Shown: one piece after another, positions 17,601-25,155 of the stretch
How the letters are laid out: every line of letters starts with the position of its first letter
Position numbering within the stretch: the first letter of the stretch is position 1
Assembly (NCBI GenBank): GCA_021789895.1
Contig: JAJYIU010000002.1
Span: 29,805-93,804 of the forward strand
Source: Acidobacteriota bacterium
Lineage (GTDB): Bacteria > Acidobacteriota > Terriglobia > Terriglobales > SCQP01
DNA length: 64,000 bases
Direction: 5' to 3'
The notes under the pieces: generated by a model
Database searches by the model: none
The model's input: the letters and a program-made list of their open reading frames with translations, nothing else
What the model was told of the DNA's origin: nothing
Position numbers and translations under genes: made by a program

Positions 17601-18109
17601 CCGGCTGGCAAGTGCTCAGCATCGTCAGCCTCAACTCCGGGCTTCCCTTCACGGTTTATTCCGGCATTCAGCAAACCGGCTACGGCTCGATCGGCACCGA
17701 CCGCCCCGACCAGATCGCCCAGCCGGCGCTATCCACTTCCCGCGCCAATCGCCAGGATTACTTCGGCCAGGGCGCCGGCAACGCCGCCGATTTTTTTTCG
17801 ATTCCGATGCACGTCCCCGGCGGCACCGGCCCCAACCACGGAATTTTTGGCGCCCTCGGCCGCAATAGCTTCCGCGGACCGGCTCTCTACGACTGCGACT
17901 TTGCCTTTGTCAAAGACACTCCCGTCCTGCGCGGCCGCCAGGGCGCCGTGCGCGCGGATCTCCAACTGCGCGCCGAATTCTTCAACCTGTTGAATATCGT
18001 GAATATGGGGCTGCCCGCCAACGTCCTGACCGGCTCCGGTTTTGGCGAAATCAGCCAGACCGCCAACAATGCCCGCCAGATTCAGTTTTCCTTGAAGCTG
18101 ATCTACTGA
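14621..18109 (+). CDS. TonB-dependent receptor, Oar-like, with carboxypeptidase-regulatory domain
   Basis: 1162 residues from ATG 14621. A long basic leader is followed by a signal sequence ('GLALVCMLAPRPARAQA'). Next comes a carboxypeptidase-regulatory-like beta-sandwich ('WSGVLCNTRQQPIAGARLRL', residues ~65-140). The plug domain contains 'LPLNQRDIGSLLLLAAG' and 'ATFALDGADISDPEMGG' (residues ~170-260). A large beta-barrel runs to 'ARQIQFSLKLIY', whose C-terminal Tyr suits outer-membrane insertion. This is the OM receptor type expanded in Acidobacteriota (Oar/TonB-plug family), generally thought to import oligosaccharides or other large solutes. The frame is open from 14531. Its stop lies 25 nt from the convergent M61 peptidase stop. 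Confidence 0.92.
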   Translation: MFRMPKSKFPRPAMRSITPGRAAMPTPCRPRTRPASGRLLGGMAGLALVCMLAPRPARAQAAAAWSGVLCNTRQQPIAGARLRLSGPFGQAAVTTGARGDFRLTLPAGHYQLTVFVPPRTLARAEIAISAHPAAMLLTLAHGRLTLAPWRPAAPPRPPAGQASGGEKLSRHTVSNLPLNQRDIGSLLLLAAGTMTDVNGTSNFTQQYAINGQRGVEATFALDGADISDPEMGGATFANFNVDAIQEIESLSGWLPAAVGRGAAGYTNIITRSGAAGSHGSFFEFLRNSSFDARNFFDHATPAFPGRIPPFHRNQFGFTNGGALPALFGRRQRTFYFIEYQGFRQNLSTTQVLPVPTVAERAGIDAVTYSGGARDTLFVPVNPKIAAILQRYPLPNLPSGPFGARTYATASPVVTNSDQISLRLDRRMDGGQLMARVTLDNLFGPVTNPDQTAIAPAFGVQYNDRQRNVALQYTRPLSSRLVEKTLLSIQRSTPGFPTADHTDPGVIFNNGLFEPFDSAAGSVMQAYGNLFQARQALAYTTSAHAFKAGFEARLNRDSTYFGINPNGAYVFGGGTAYATESIPSASGTHNIAAGDPLPDTLSAFLSGSAFSYNAAIAPPYFSGGRHIGPAAISRNNFSLWAQDTWRLTPRFILDYGLRWDLYTPISERAHRTSGFKTLQGVQQYVINPQPAYRTNWTGFAPRLQLSWQATPKLIAHAGGVVMVIPPNIWQDNFLTGSTPFVIYPQAIAAPGAPLAYGFQITPDQLPPATTPQGTNIFASGGTKNVPANTVLDVNRYEQAIAALTPNQVVSALSLSGIAPSFGNATLYTWTLDFERQFAGLDANLAYVGTAAQGLPRVGFPNAFAGASPGFAPYTQFNAAGAVTGGFGVENVVYGDVHSTYHSLQASLAGTLPHGGPGIQASFTWGKSLDNGSTVFGGTGSTGAISVAAPQDPFNQRLEKGPSNFDISRGFSLSVFQRLHFDRAGLLAPLGRKLTAGWQVLSIVSLNSGLPFTVYSGIQQTGYGSIGTDRPDQIAQPALSTSRANRQDYFGQGAGNAADFFSIPMHVPGGTGPNHGIFGALGRNSFRGPALYDCDFAFVKDTPVLRGRQGAVRADLQLRAEFFNLLNIVNMGLPANVLTGSGFGEISQTANNARQIQFSLKLIY

Positions 18110-18134
18110 CCGCCGGCCGCGCCGGCGCGGCCGG

Positions 18135-20066
18135 CTACTTCGCGTGCGCGGCCATGATCGCAGCCAGCATGTCGGGCACGCCGGGCAGGCGCTCCAGATG
18201 GGGATAGCGCGCCCCGCCGTGGTAGTCAATCCGCACCGTCTGCAGCCAGCCGCTGCCGGCCACCTGCAGCACGATCGGCGCGGACTGATGCTGCGCCTGC
18301 GCCAGCGCATAGTTCAACTCGGCGGGGCTGAAAGTGTGCCCATTGACGGACAGGATGCGCTCGTTTTGCGCCATGCCCGCCTGCCATGCCGGCGAAGCCT
18401 GGCGCAGCGAAACCACCATGCCCTGGCCGTTGACGTTAAAACCCAGGTCGAACCAGTGGAAGGCTCCCTGGCTTTGCGCCATGCGGGCGGCCAGAAATTT
18501 ATTCGGCTGCGCGTTGAACACCAGTTTCCAGCCGGCGCGGGCCAGCTCGGCGGCGGGCGGCTGCGGCGCGATCTGGTAGATGCGTTTTTCGAAAAACGCG
18601 TGCCAGTCGTAGGGCTGCACCTGGTTGAGCAGGCGCTCGATAGCGGCGCGGTTGTAGGTGTCGGTGATCGGCCCGGTAACCGCCGGACGGGAATACAGGT
18701 GGAGGAAGTTATCGAGCGATTTGCGGCCGCCGGAAAGCTGGCGGATCAAGGTGTCGGCATCCAGCCAGACCAGCTCGCCTTCATCGTAAAAATCGCCCGC
18801 GGTGCGGCTGATCGAGGGGTAATTATTGCGCGCCTGATAGAGAAAAGGCGCGGCGGTGGTGAGCGCGATTACCGGCGTGGTCTTGCGTCCCGGCTCGGCC
18901 GCCAGCAGGGCGTAGAGCTGCGCCAGGTATTCCGGGTATTCCTTGGGATCGCGGATGCCGGTGCGGAAGGAGAGCAGATCGCCGAGGTATTGGTTCATGC
19001 CCTCGTAAACCCAGATCAGGTCGGGGCGCATGGGCACCTGGAAATTGGGGGTAGCGAGGTCGTCGGGGCGGCGGTATTTGCCGTTCCAGGAATGCGAGAA
19101 CTCGTGCGTGATGAGGTCGCCGCCGATCAGCTCCATGGCCGGGCTGGTCAAAAAGCTATCGGGGGCGCGGTCGTCGCTCGACTGATGATGCTCGATTCCC
19201 TGAAAGCCGATGGCGTTGCTGAGCGTCAGCAGGGCGTGGTAGGCGGCGAAGTGATGCGAGCCGTAGAGCGCATAGGCCTCGGCGGGAATGCGCTGGTAGG
19301 CGGCCACCACATTGGCGGGGGCGTCGAGGTCTTTCGGGTTGTCGGCGAAGGCATCCAGGAAAACCGGGGCGCCGCCGATCTGGCCCAGTTGCCATTGATG
19401 GAAGTAGCGGCCCATGTCGAGCGGCGAATCCACCAGCATGGCCAGGCTGACGGCGCGGAATTGCGAGGTCTCTCCCGCAGCCGGCGCGCGCGGGGTGAGC
19501 GCGGTGGCGTACTGCCAGCCGGCGGGCAGGGTGATGGAGGGGCGCAGGAACCAGGTGTGCGAATCCACGCCATCCTGGTAAAGCAGCGCCCGGTTCCAGT
19601 TCAAGATGGCGACTACGTGCGTAGCCATGGTGTCGCCGGCCTCGTTCATGATCGAGATGAAGCGCGCCGTGATGGAGCGCGCGCCTGCGGGTACGGTGAC
19701 GTGAAAGGCGTACATGTGCGCGCCGTCGCGGTGAAACGCAAGCGCGCGCCCGCCGCTGGTGAAGCGCAGCCCGGCCAGTTCGTCAATCGGCCCGGTGGGG
19801 CCGTGCTCGCCCGGTATCCATTTGGGATAGACCAGGGTTAGCGGCCCGGGCGCCGCCGGAATGCGCTCGGTGACGTAGAGCAAGCCGCGCCAGGCCTGGC
19901 TGGCGTCCACGTCGAGGGTTGCCGGATTCGACCGCGGCGCCAGCGACTGCGCCGCCTGGATCGGATAGGCGTATTTCGGAATGTAGGTGCCGCGGTAGAA
20001 CTGCGCGGCGGCAGCGAGCGATAACAGCAGGATCACAGCCGACAGAAGCGCGTAACGGAGTTTCAT
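18135..20066 (-). CDS. M61 family aminopeptidase with C-terminal PDZ domain
   Basis: 643 residues from ATG 20066, with a signal peptide ('LLSAVILLLSLAAAAQ'). The N-terminal beta-sandwich typical of M61 ('YPKWIPGEHGPTGPIDELAG') precedes the zinc peptidase domain. 'DLITHEFSHSWNGKYRRP' gives the HExxH variant HEFSH, and 'WVYEGMNQYLGDLLSFRTG' carries the glutamate ligand downstream. A C-terminal PDZ-like segment ('DLGFNVNGQGMVVSLRQASP', then 'GMAQNERILSVNGHTF') follows. M61 enzymes of this type cleave N-terminal glycine or alanine residues in the periplasm. HEFSH retains both histidines and the catalytic Glu. Convergent with the TonB receptor; no further operon partners. Confidence 0.92.
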   Translation of the reverse strand: MKLRYALLSAVILLLSLAAAAQFYRGTYIPKYAYPIQAAQSLAPRSNPATLDVDASQAWRGLLYVTERIPAAPGPLTLVYPKWIPGEHGPTGPIDELAGLRFTSGGRALAFHRDGAHMYAFHVTVPAGARSITARFISIMNEAGDTMATHVVAILNWNRALLYQDGVDSHTWFLRPSITLPAGWQYATALTPRAPAAGETSQFRAVSLAMLVDSPLDMGRYFHQWQLGQIGGAPVFLDAFADNPKDLDAPANVVAAYQRIPAEAYALYGSHHFAAYHALLTLSNAIGFQGIEHHQSSDDRAPDSFLTSPAMELIGGDLITHEFSHSWNGKYRRPDDLATPNFQVPMRPDLIWVYEGMNQYLGDLLSFRTGIRDPKEYPEYLAQLYALLAAEPGRKTTPVIALTTAAPFLYQARNNYPSISRTAGDFYDEGELVWLDADTLIRQLSGGRKSLDNFLHLYSRPAVTGPITDTYNRAAIERLLNQVQPYDWHAFFEKRIYQIAPQPPAAELARAGWKLVFNAQPNKFLAARMAQSQGAFHWFDLGFNVNGQGMVVSLRQASPAWQAGMAQNERILSVNGHTFSPAELNYALAQAQHQSAPIVLQVAGSGWLQTVRIDYHGGARYPHLERLPGVPDMLAAIMAAHAK

Positions 20067-20158
20067 GGGTTCGCAGCCTGCGTGGAAAAAGGTTGGAAAA
20101 ACACGCCAGTTTAGCATGGCGGGCCGCCGAGACTTGAGGAGGAAATTAGCTTCCACCT

Positions 20159-20386
20159 TTAGTCGTTTTTCTTGCGGCGGCCGGCGGCATCGCTTCGATC
20201 ATCAGGCGCTTCGATTTCACCGCGGCCGTAAGCTTCCGGATCGGCGATGGGCGTGGAAATGACGTACTCGCCGCTGGCCCAGCGCCCCAGATCTATCGCG
20301 CGGCAGCGGCGGCTACAAAAGGGGAATTCCGCTGCCCCGGACGAAACCGGCTTCCGGCAAATGGGGCACTTCCGGCGGCGCATCAC
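20159..20386 (-). CDS. yacG: DNA gyrase inhibitor YacG (zinc-binding)
   Basis: 75 residues with a four-cysteine zinc site: 'CPICRKPV' and '[20 protein letters not shown]', the YacG signature (C-x2-C...C-x3-C...DLGxW). YacG binds GyrB and inhibits gyrase in Escherichia coli. In many genomes it accompanies coaE or the type IV pilus region; here it stands between an M61 peptidase and a hypothetical gene. The acidic/basic C-terminal tail is variable in the family. Upstream, TAAAAT and TTAAAT occur 4-9 nt before the ATG and might serve a leaderless start. Confidence 0.88.
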   Translation of the reverse strand: MMRRRKCPICRKPVSSGAAEFPFCSRRCRAIDLGRWASGEYVISTPIADPEAYGRGEIEAPDDRSDAAGRRKKND

Positions 20387-20536
20387 GATTTAATTTTAAT
20401 GCGGCACGGCCGCGATTCCCGGAAATCGAATTCAGCGAAATTTAAACCGGAATTCAGCGGAATTTAAAACCCAAACTCACTAAAATCATAGTGGATCCAG
20501 ATGGCTGGAGCGAAGGCAATGAGCCGAGGAGGGGTT

Positions 20537-21289
20537 ATGCGAATCCTGCTGGCGCATGTGCCCTGTGCCGTCCTCTGGCTATCGGGCAATTGCCCGCCGG
20601 CCTGGGCCCAGGCCGCCGCTGCGCCGCCAACGCCTTCCGCGCCGTCCGCTGCCCCGCCGCCGGCCGGCCCCGCACCGCAAGCTCGAGCGCCCGGCGCGGC
20701 CGGATCCATTCCGGTGCCGCGCGAGATCCTCACCGCCCGCCGGGCGTTCATTTCCAATGGCGGCGTGCGCTGCAACTGGTTTGTCGGCCCCGACCGCGCC
20801 TACCGCCTGTTTTACCAGGCGATGCGGCAATGGGGACGATATCGGCTCGCCCGCTCGCCGGCGAACGCCACCCTGGCATTCGAAATCAGCTTTGCCTGTC
20901 CCTCGGGCAGCGCCGATGTCATTCAGGGAAACAGCACAGAAACGCCGTACCGGCCGCGGCTGAAATTGTTGATCAAGGATATAGCCACTCGGGTCGTGCT
21001 GTGGAGCATGGCCGAGCCAGTGCGGGTTGCGCTGCTGCAATCGAACCGCGATAAAAATTTTCGTCGCGCGATGGATCGGCTGGTGGCGCGGCTGCAGCAT
21101 CTCGACAGGGAATTGCCGGCAGCGGAGCGGCGCCCGGTTCATCGTTCGCATTGGGCCTCGGGCAGGCTAGCCCTATTTTTAATCGGAGCCGCGGCATTTT
21201 TCATTCTGGGGATCGTCGAACTTCATCGCGTACGCAAGCTGCAATCCAACTTTCCACAGCCGGCGCAGCCCACTCCCCAGTTCCCCTGA
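20537..21289 (+). CDS. Secreted protein of unknown function with C-terminal membrane anchor
   Basis: 250 residues. A signal peptide ('LLAHVPCAVLWLSGNCPPAWAQ' region, residues 1-25) is followed by a ~40-residue Pro/Ala linker. The globular domain begins 'AFISNGGVRCNWFVGPDRAY' and contains 'SFACPSG' and a run of alternating strands ('RPRLKLLIKDIATRVVLWSM'). A membrane helix 'GRLALFLIGAAAFFILGIVE' lies near the end. The start ATG 20537 follows AGGAGGGG (20527-20534); ATGs at 20519 and 20501 are in frame. I do not recognise the family. The layout suggests a periplasmic domain held by its C-terminal helix. It is convergent with rimO. Confidence 0.7.
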   Translation: MRILLAHVPCAVLWLSGNCPPAWAQAAAAPPTPSAPSAAPPPAGPAPQARAPGAAGSIPVPREILTARRAFISNGGVRCNWFVGPDRAYRLFYQAMRQWGRYRLARSPANATLAFEISFACPSGSADVIQGNSTETPYRPRLKLLIKDIATRVVLWSMAEPVRVALLQSNRDKNFRRAMDRLVARLQHLDRELPAAERRPVHRSHWASGRLALFLIGAAAFFILGIVELHRVRKLQSNFPQPAQPTPQFP

Positions 21290-21326
21290 CCGGGGCTTGG
21301 CTGCAGTAGGACTTTGGAGATGAGAG

Positions 21327-22775
21327 TCAGGTCACCAGCCGGGCCACGACGTCATAGTCGTGGGCGGCGGTGATTTCGGCGGTAACAAAGCTGCCGGTCG
21401 CGGGCGGCGGGGCGGGCGAGCCATCGGGGCGCAGGCCGAAGTCGTTGATCAGCACCTTGCCATCAATTCCCGGCGCCTGGCCTTCCAGCCGCCCCTGCCA
21501 AAGCAGGGCGCTTTCTTCCGCCGGACCTTCGACCAGCACCATCGCCCGGGCGCCCAGCAGGGCGCGGCGGCGGCGGCGTGAAATCTTGCGCTGCAGTTTC
21601 ATCACCGTGTCGCGCCGGGCGGCGGCCACCTCCGCCGGAACTTTGTTCTCCAACGCGTGCGCGCGGCTGGTGGCTTCATCGGAGTAGGCAAACACGCCCA
21701 GCCAGTCGAGTTCGGCCGCGGCGACGAAATCCAGCAACTCCTGAAACTCAGCCTCGGTCTCGCCGGGAAAGCCGGTGATCAAGGTCGAGCGCAGGGCGGC
21801 GCCGGGCAGGGCGCGCCGGATGCGCTCCAGCAGCCGCAGGAAATGCTCGCCCGAGCCGCCGCGGCGCATGCGCGCCAGCACCGCGCCGCTGGCGTGCTGC
21901 AGCGGCATATCCACATAACGGCAGAGCCGCGGATGCGCCGCCAGGGTATCGAGCAGGGGCGCGGTGACGCGGTTGGGATAGAAATAAAGGGTGCGAATCC
22001 AGGCGAGCGCTTCGATGCCCGCCAGCCGCGCCAGCAGTTGCGCCAGCCCATGGCGCAAGCCGAGATCGCCGCCGTAGCTGGTCGTATCCTGCCCCACCAG
22101 CACCAGCTCGCGGACGCCGTTCGCGGCCAGAAGGCGCGCCTCGGCTTCGACCGACTCGGGCCGCCGGCTGCGAAAATGGCCGCGGTATTGCGGAATCACG
22201 CAGAACGAGCAGGGGTGATCGCAGCCCTCGGCGATTTTCAAATAGGCGGTATGGCGGGCGGTCGAGACCAGCCGCGGCGTGTGCTCGTTATAGAGATAGC
22301 CGGGGCCGTCCGGCGGCAGCGGCGCGGATACGGGCTGCGGCTTCACTCCCGGAAAGCTTGCCGGCAGCACCGGCAACGCGGCGCCGGCGGTGACCGGGCG
22401 GCTGCAGGCGGGGGGCGCAGGCGGGGCTTCGCCGGTCACCGCCGCCACGATCTGCGGCAGCTCGTTGGTGCCCACCAGCGCGTCCACCTCGGGAATTTCC
22501 GCCCGGATCTGCTCGCGAAAGCGCTCCACCAGGCAGCCGGCCACCACCAGGCGGCGGGCGCGCCCGCTGCGTTTCAGCTCGGCCAGCTCGAGAATGGCGT
22601 CCACCGACTCCTGCTGCGCGCTTTCGATGAAGGCGCAGGTGTTGACCACCAGCACCTCGGCCTCTTCGGCGCGCGCCGTGATCGCGTGCCCGCGCTCGCC
22701 CAGCAAGCCCATCATGACTTCCGAATCCACCAGGTTTTTCGGGCAGCCGAGACTGATAAATCCAACTTTAGGCAT
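21327..22775 (-). CDS. rimO: Ribosomal protein S12 methylthiotransferase RimO
   Basis: RimO is a radical-SAM enzyme that adds a methylthio group to Asp89 of ribosomal protein S12. From ATG 22775 the protein has 482 residues. The N-terminal UPF0004 domain starts 'KVGFISLGCPKNLVDSEVM' with Cys ligands for the auxiliary cluster ('NTCAF', 'VAGCLVERF'). The radical-SAM triad is in 'IAEGCDHPCSFCVIPQYRG' (CxxxCxxC). 'MPLQHASGAVLARMRRGG' and 'TLITGFPGETEAEF' follow, and a C-terminal TRAM domain ends the protein. A ~35-residue Pro/Ala insertion near residue 150 lengthens it slightly. It is preceded by TAAACT 7 nt before the ATG with no Shine-Dalgarno. Confidence 0.95.
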   Translation of the reverse strand: MPKVGFISLGCPKNLVDSEVMMGLLGERGHAITARAEEAEVLVVNTCAFIESAQQESVDAILELAELKRSGRARRLVVAGCLVERFREQIRAEIPEVDALVGTNELPQIVAAVTGEAPPAPPACSRPVTAGAALPVLPASFPGVKPQPVSAPLPPDGPGYLYNEHTPRLVSTARHTAYLKIAEGCDHPCSFCVIPQYRGHFRSRRPESVEAEARLLAANGVRELVLVGQDTTSYGGDLGLRHGLAQLLARLAGIEALAWIRTLYFYPNRVTAPLLDTLAAHPRLCRYVDMPLQHASGAVLARMRRGGSGEHFLRLLERIRRALPGAALRSTLITGFPGETEAEFQELLDFVAAAELDWLGVFAYSDEATSRAHALENKVPAEVAAARRDTVMKLQRKISRRRRRALLGARAMVLVEGPAEESALLWQGRLEGQAPGIDGKVLINDFGLRPDGSPAPPPATGSFVTAEITAAHDYDVVARLVT

Positions 22776-22782
22776 GAATTTC

Positions 22783-22788
22783 AGTTTA
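22783..22788 (-). promoter_or_regulatory. -10-like hexamer TAAACT 7 nt before rimO ATG 22775
   Basis: Minus-strand TAAACT followed by GAAATTC and ATG. The identical hexamer sits 6 nt before the cytochrome oxidase subunit III start (24919). Confidence 0.5.
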
Positions 22789-22962
22789 CCGTCTCTGCCG
22801 CATCTATATAGACGGGCTGAGCTGGCGCCCGAAGATATCCGCCGCAGCACGAAGATGTTGACATCGCCGCGGCGATGAAGCTACCTTCAAACCACTCTGC
22901 CGGCGCGGGCGCAGCAGCGGCTGCGCCTGGAATGGCTTTTGGCAGATCCTGGAGAACAGTCT

Positions 22963-24162
22963 ATGTTTTGTCCGCATTGCGGCAGGGAATATTCCGGCCC
23001 GGCGCGCTTTTGCACCGGCTGTGGAGCGGCGATTGCGCCCGCGGCGGCGGCCCTGGCGCCCACCTCGCCGGCGATCGCTCCCGGCACCCCGGCGGCGCGG
23101 AAAAACCTGGTCGAACACATGAGCTCCCGGCTGAATCGCCTTGCCGGCACCGAAAAGCTGGAAGGCTTCAGCCTGTCGGACATGTTCTCCCAGGTTTTCC
23201 GCAAACGCTCGCCGGAAGAAGTGGAAGACTACCTGATCACGGGCACGTTGAAAACCACGCCCGCGATCACCGAGGTGCAGACCGGCTGGCCGCATCCCTG
23301 GCTGTTCGCGCGGGTGCTGGGGGCGCTGGTGCTGGCCTATATTCTGCTGGAAATCGCCTGGGGACAGTTTCAAAATCCCAATCTGATTCCGGGGCTGATG
23401 CTGCTCGGCAACTTCGCCGTGCCGCTGGCGATGGTGGTGTTGTTCTTCGAGATGAACACGCCGCGCAACGTCTCGCTCTCGCGGCTGGCCTCGCTGTTTT
23501 TATCCGGCTCGGTGATTTCGCTGTTTATCACGCTGATCGGCTATGGCGCAGCGGGGCAGACGCTGAGCTGGATGGGCGCGTCGGAGGCGGGCGTCATCGA
23601 GGAATTGGGCAAGCTGGCAGCGGTCATCGTGATCATGCGCGGCGCCCAGCGTTATAAATACATCCTCAACGGGCTGCTGGTGGGCGCCACCGTGGGGGCC
23701 GGCTTTGCCGCGTTCGAGAGCGCCGGCTACGCATTCAGCGCGATATTTCAGACCCACAACGTAAATGTGATGCTGCACGAAATCCTGCTGCGGGCGGTGG
23801 ATGCCCCCTTCGGCCACATCGCCTGGACGGCCATTGCCGCCGGCGCGCTCTGGCGGGCCAAAGGCGAGGCGCCGTTTCGCCTGGGCGTGCTGAAAGACGG
23901 AACCTTCCTGAAGACGCTGATGATTCCGATCGTGCTGCACGCCTTCTGGGATTTCGGCTATGTGCCGCACTGGCTGGTGCAGGTCATCGTCTACCCGATT
24001 GATTACTTCGTCATCTTCGGGCTGGTGCAACAGGGGCTGCACCAGGTGCGGGACGATCAGAAGCGCATGCTGGCGGAAAACCTGAGTGCGCTGCAAGCGT
24101 CCGCGCCGGGGCTGGCGGCGGCGGCCACGAGCGCGGCCGCAGGGGCGATGACGGTGCAGTAA
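22963..24162 (+). CDS. PrsW-type intramembrane protease with N-terminal zinc ribbon
   Basis: 399 residues. The first 35 form a double-CxxC zinc ribbon ('CPHCGREYSGPARFCTGCG'). A helical linker to ~residue 110 is followed by about eight hydrophobic helices. The PrsW glutamic-protease motifs are visible: 'GVIEELGKLAAVI' (EExxK-like), 'GAGFAAFESAGYAF', 'FGHIAWTAIAAG' and 'VLHAFWDFGYVP'. PrsW in Bacillus cleaves the anti-sigma factor RsiW. The target here is unknown, and the zinc ribbon may recruit it. ATG 22963 follows GGAG at 22950-22953; the frame opens at TTG 22939. Divergent from rimO, convergent with the subunit III gene. Confidence 0.85.
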   Translation: MFCPHCGREYSGPARFCTGCGAAIAPAAAALAPTSPAIAPGTPAARKNLVEHMSSRLNRLAGTEKLEGFSLSDMFSQVFRKRSPEEVEDYLITGTLKTTPAITEVQTGWPHPWLFARVLGALVLAYILLEIAWGQFQNPNLIPGLMLLGNFAVPLAMVVLFFEMNTPRNVSLSRLASLFLSGSVISLFITLIGYGAAGQTLSWMGASEAGVIEELGKLAAVIVIMRGAQRYKYILNGLLVGATVGAGFAAFESAGYAFSAIFQTHNVNVMLHEILLRAVDAPFGHIAWTAIAAGALWRAKGEAPFRLGVLKDGTFLKTLMIPIVLHAFWDFGYVPHWLVQVIVYPIDYFVIFGLVQQGLHQVRDDQKRMLAENLSALQASAPGLAAAATSAAAGAMTVQ

Positions 24163-24214
24163 CGGGTTGGCCGGCAACGAGGGGCTCCGGCATGGGAACT
24201 GCGATTGGGATAGG

Positions 24215-24919
24215 TTAGCGGGCGAAGCGCAGCAGCAGGTAGAGATAGATCCAAATCAGGTCGAGGAAGTGCCAGAGCGGCGCGGCGAAGCGCAGGAAGG
24301 GGGCGCCGCGGCGCAGGCGTCCGCGCCAGGCCAGCGCGGCGGCGGCGCTCAGCAGCCCCAGCCCGGCCAGCAGGTGCAGGCCATGGGCAAGAGTCAGCAG
24401 GTAGAGGAAGGCGCTGCTGGGATTGGCGGGGGTGTAAAGCCCGGAGCGCCGCCAGTCGAGCCACACCGCCGCCTGGCCGGCCAGAAATAACCCGCCCAGC
24501 AGCGCCGCTGCCGTCAACCCCCAGCGCAGGCGCCCGTAATCCACGAACCAGCCAAACTCGTCATTGAGCGGATCGGGCTCGGGCCGGGGGCGCAAAGCGT
24601 AATGCAGCGCCACGCTGCTTGCGGCGAGCACCAGCGTGTTCCAGAACATCAGACGGGGCAGCGGCACCGGACGCCAGTGACCGTCGAACCAGCGCAGCAT
24701 GAGATAGGCCAGCGAGAAAGCGGCAAACAGGCTGGCCATGGCGGCCATGGCCAGGCGCACACCGAGTTGCAGGCGGGCGCGCGGCCAGGACGGACGGCGC
24801 CGGCCGCCCCCGCGGCCGCGGCCAGGATGAGGGGGCGGCAAACGGCCGCCCGACTGGATTGCAATTTCCCGCCCGGGAAATTCCACCACGGCGGCGGGAG
24901 GCTCGAGCACGGCGGGCAT
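24215..24919 (-). CDS. Heme-copper oxidase subunit III-like membrane protein (orphan)
   Basis: 234 residues with an N-terminal basic segment and five hydrophobic helices. 'FLYLLTLAHGLHLLAGLGLL' matches the conserved helix of cytochrome c oxidase subunit III, and 'PLWHFLDLIWIYLYLLL' matches its last helix ('WHFxDxxW'). Subunit III stabilises the catalytic subunit in CoxABC oxidases and also occurs in nitric-oxide-reductase-like complexes. No subunit I or II gene is in the window, so it is an isolated copy. It has TAAACT 6 nt before its ATG and no Shine-Dalgarno. Convergent with the PrsW gene. Confidence 0.82.
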   Translation of the reverse strand: MPAVLEPPAAVVEFPGREIAIQSGGRLPPPHPGRGRGGGRRRPSWPRARLQLGVRLAMAAMASLFAAFSLAYLMLRWFDGHWRPVPLPRLMFWNTLVLAASSVALHYALRPRPEPDPLNDEFGWFVDYGRLRWGLTAAALLGGLFLAGQAAVWLDWRRSGLYTPANPSSAFLYLLTLAHGLHLLAGLGLLSAAAALAWRGRLRRGAPFLRFAAPLWHFLDLIWIYLYLLLRFAR

Positions 24920-24925
24920 ATTGCC

Positions 24926-24931
24926 AGTTTA
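24926..24931 (-). promoter_or_regulatory. -10-like hexamer TAAACT 6 nt before ATG 24919 (leaderless-type start)
   Basis: Minus-strand TAAACT, GGCAAT, ATG. Same hexamer as before rimO. Confidence 0.5.
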
Positions 24932-24981
24932 GATGCGAAAGAAAATGGCGGGCGCAGCGATAAACGCCGCCGGGCATCGTT

Positions 24982-25044
24982 CGATAAGCTTTACACAGGT
25001 TCTGCAAATTGCCCGGCAATCCTCACGCACATCCATGTACCTAC
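24982..25044 (+). repeat. Second intergenic repeat family, copy 1 (CGATAAGC...CGGCAATCCTCA...TCCATGTAC)
   Basis: Begins CGATAAGC, carries CGGCAATCCTCA at 25014-25025 and ends CATCCATGTAC. It matches 34139-34205 in order and spacing. It lies in the 236-bp gap between the subunit III gene and the FG-GAP gene. The following 25060-25095 (CCGCTTTTAGCGAACATCGC) resembles, in inverted sense, the GCTAAAAGC of the other copy. Confidence 0.65.
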
Positions 25045-25155
25045 GATCAGCGTCAAAGCGACATAGCCGCTTTTAGCGAACATCGCTGACGCTCGCCCCA
25101 TATTTTTTTCATTGCAGCCGTTATCCGCGAATGCGACGATCCCCACTCCGGAGCA

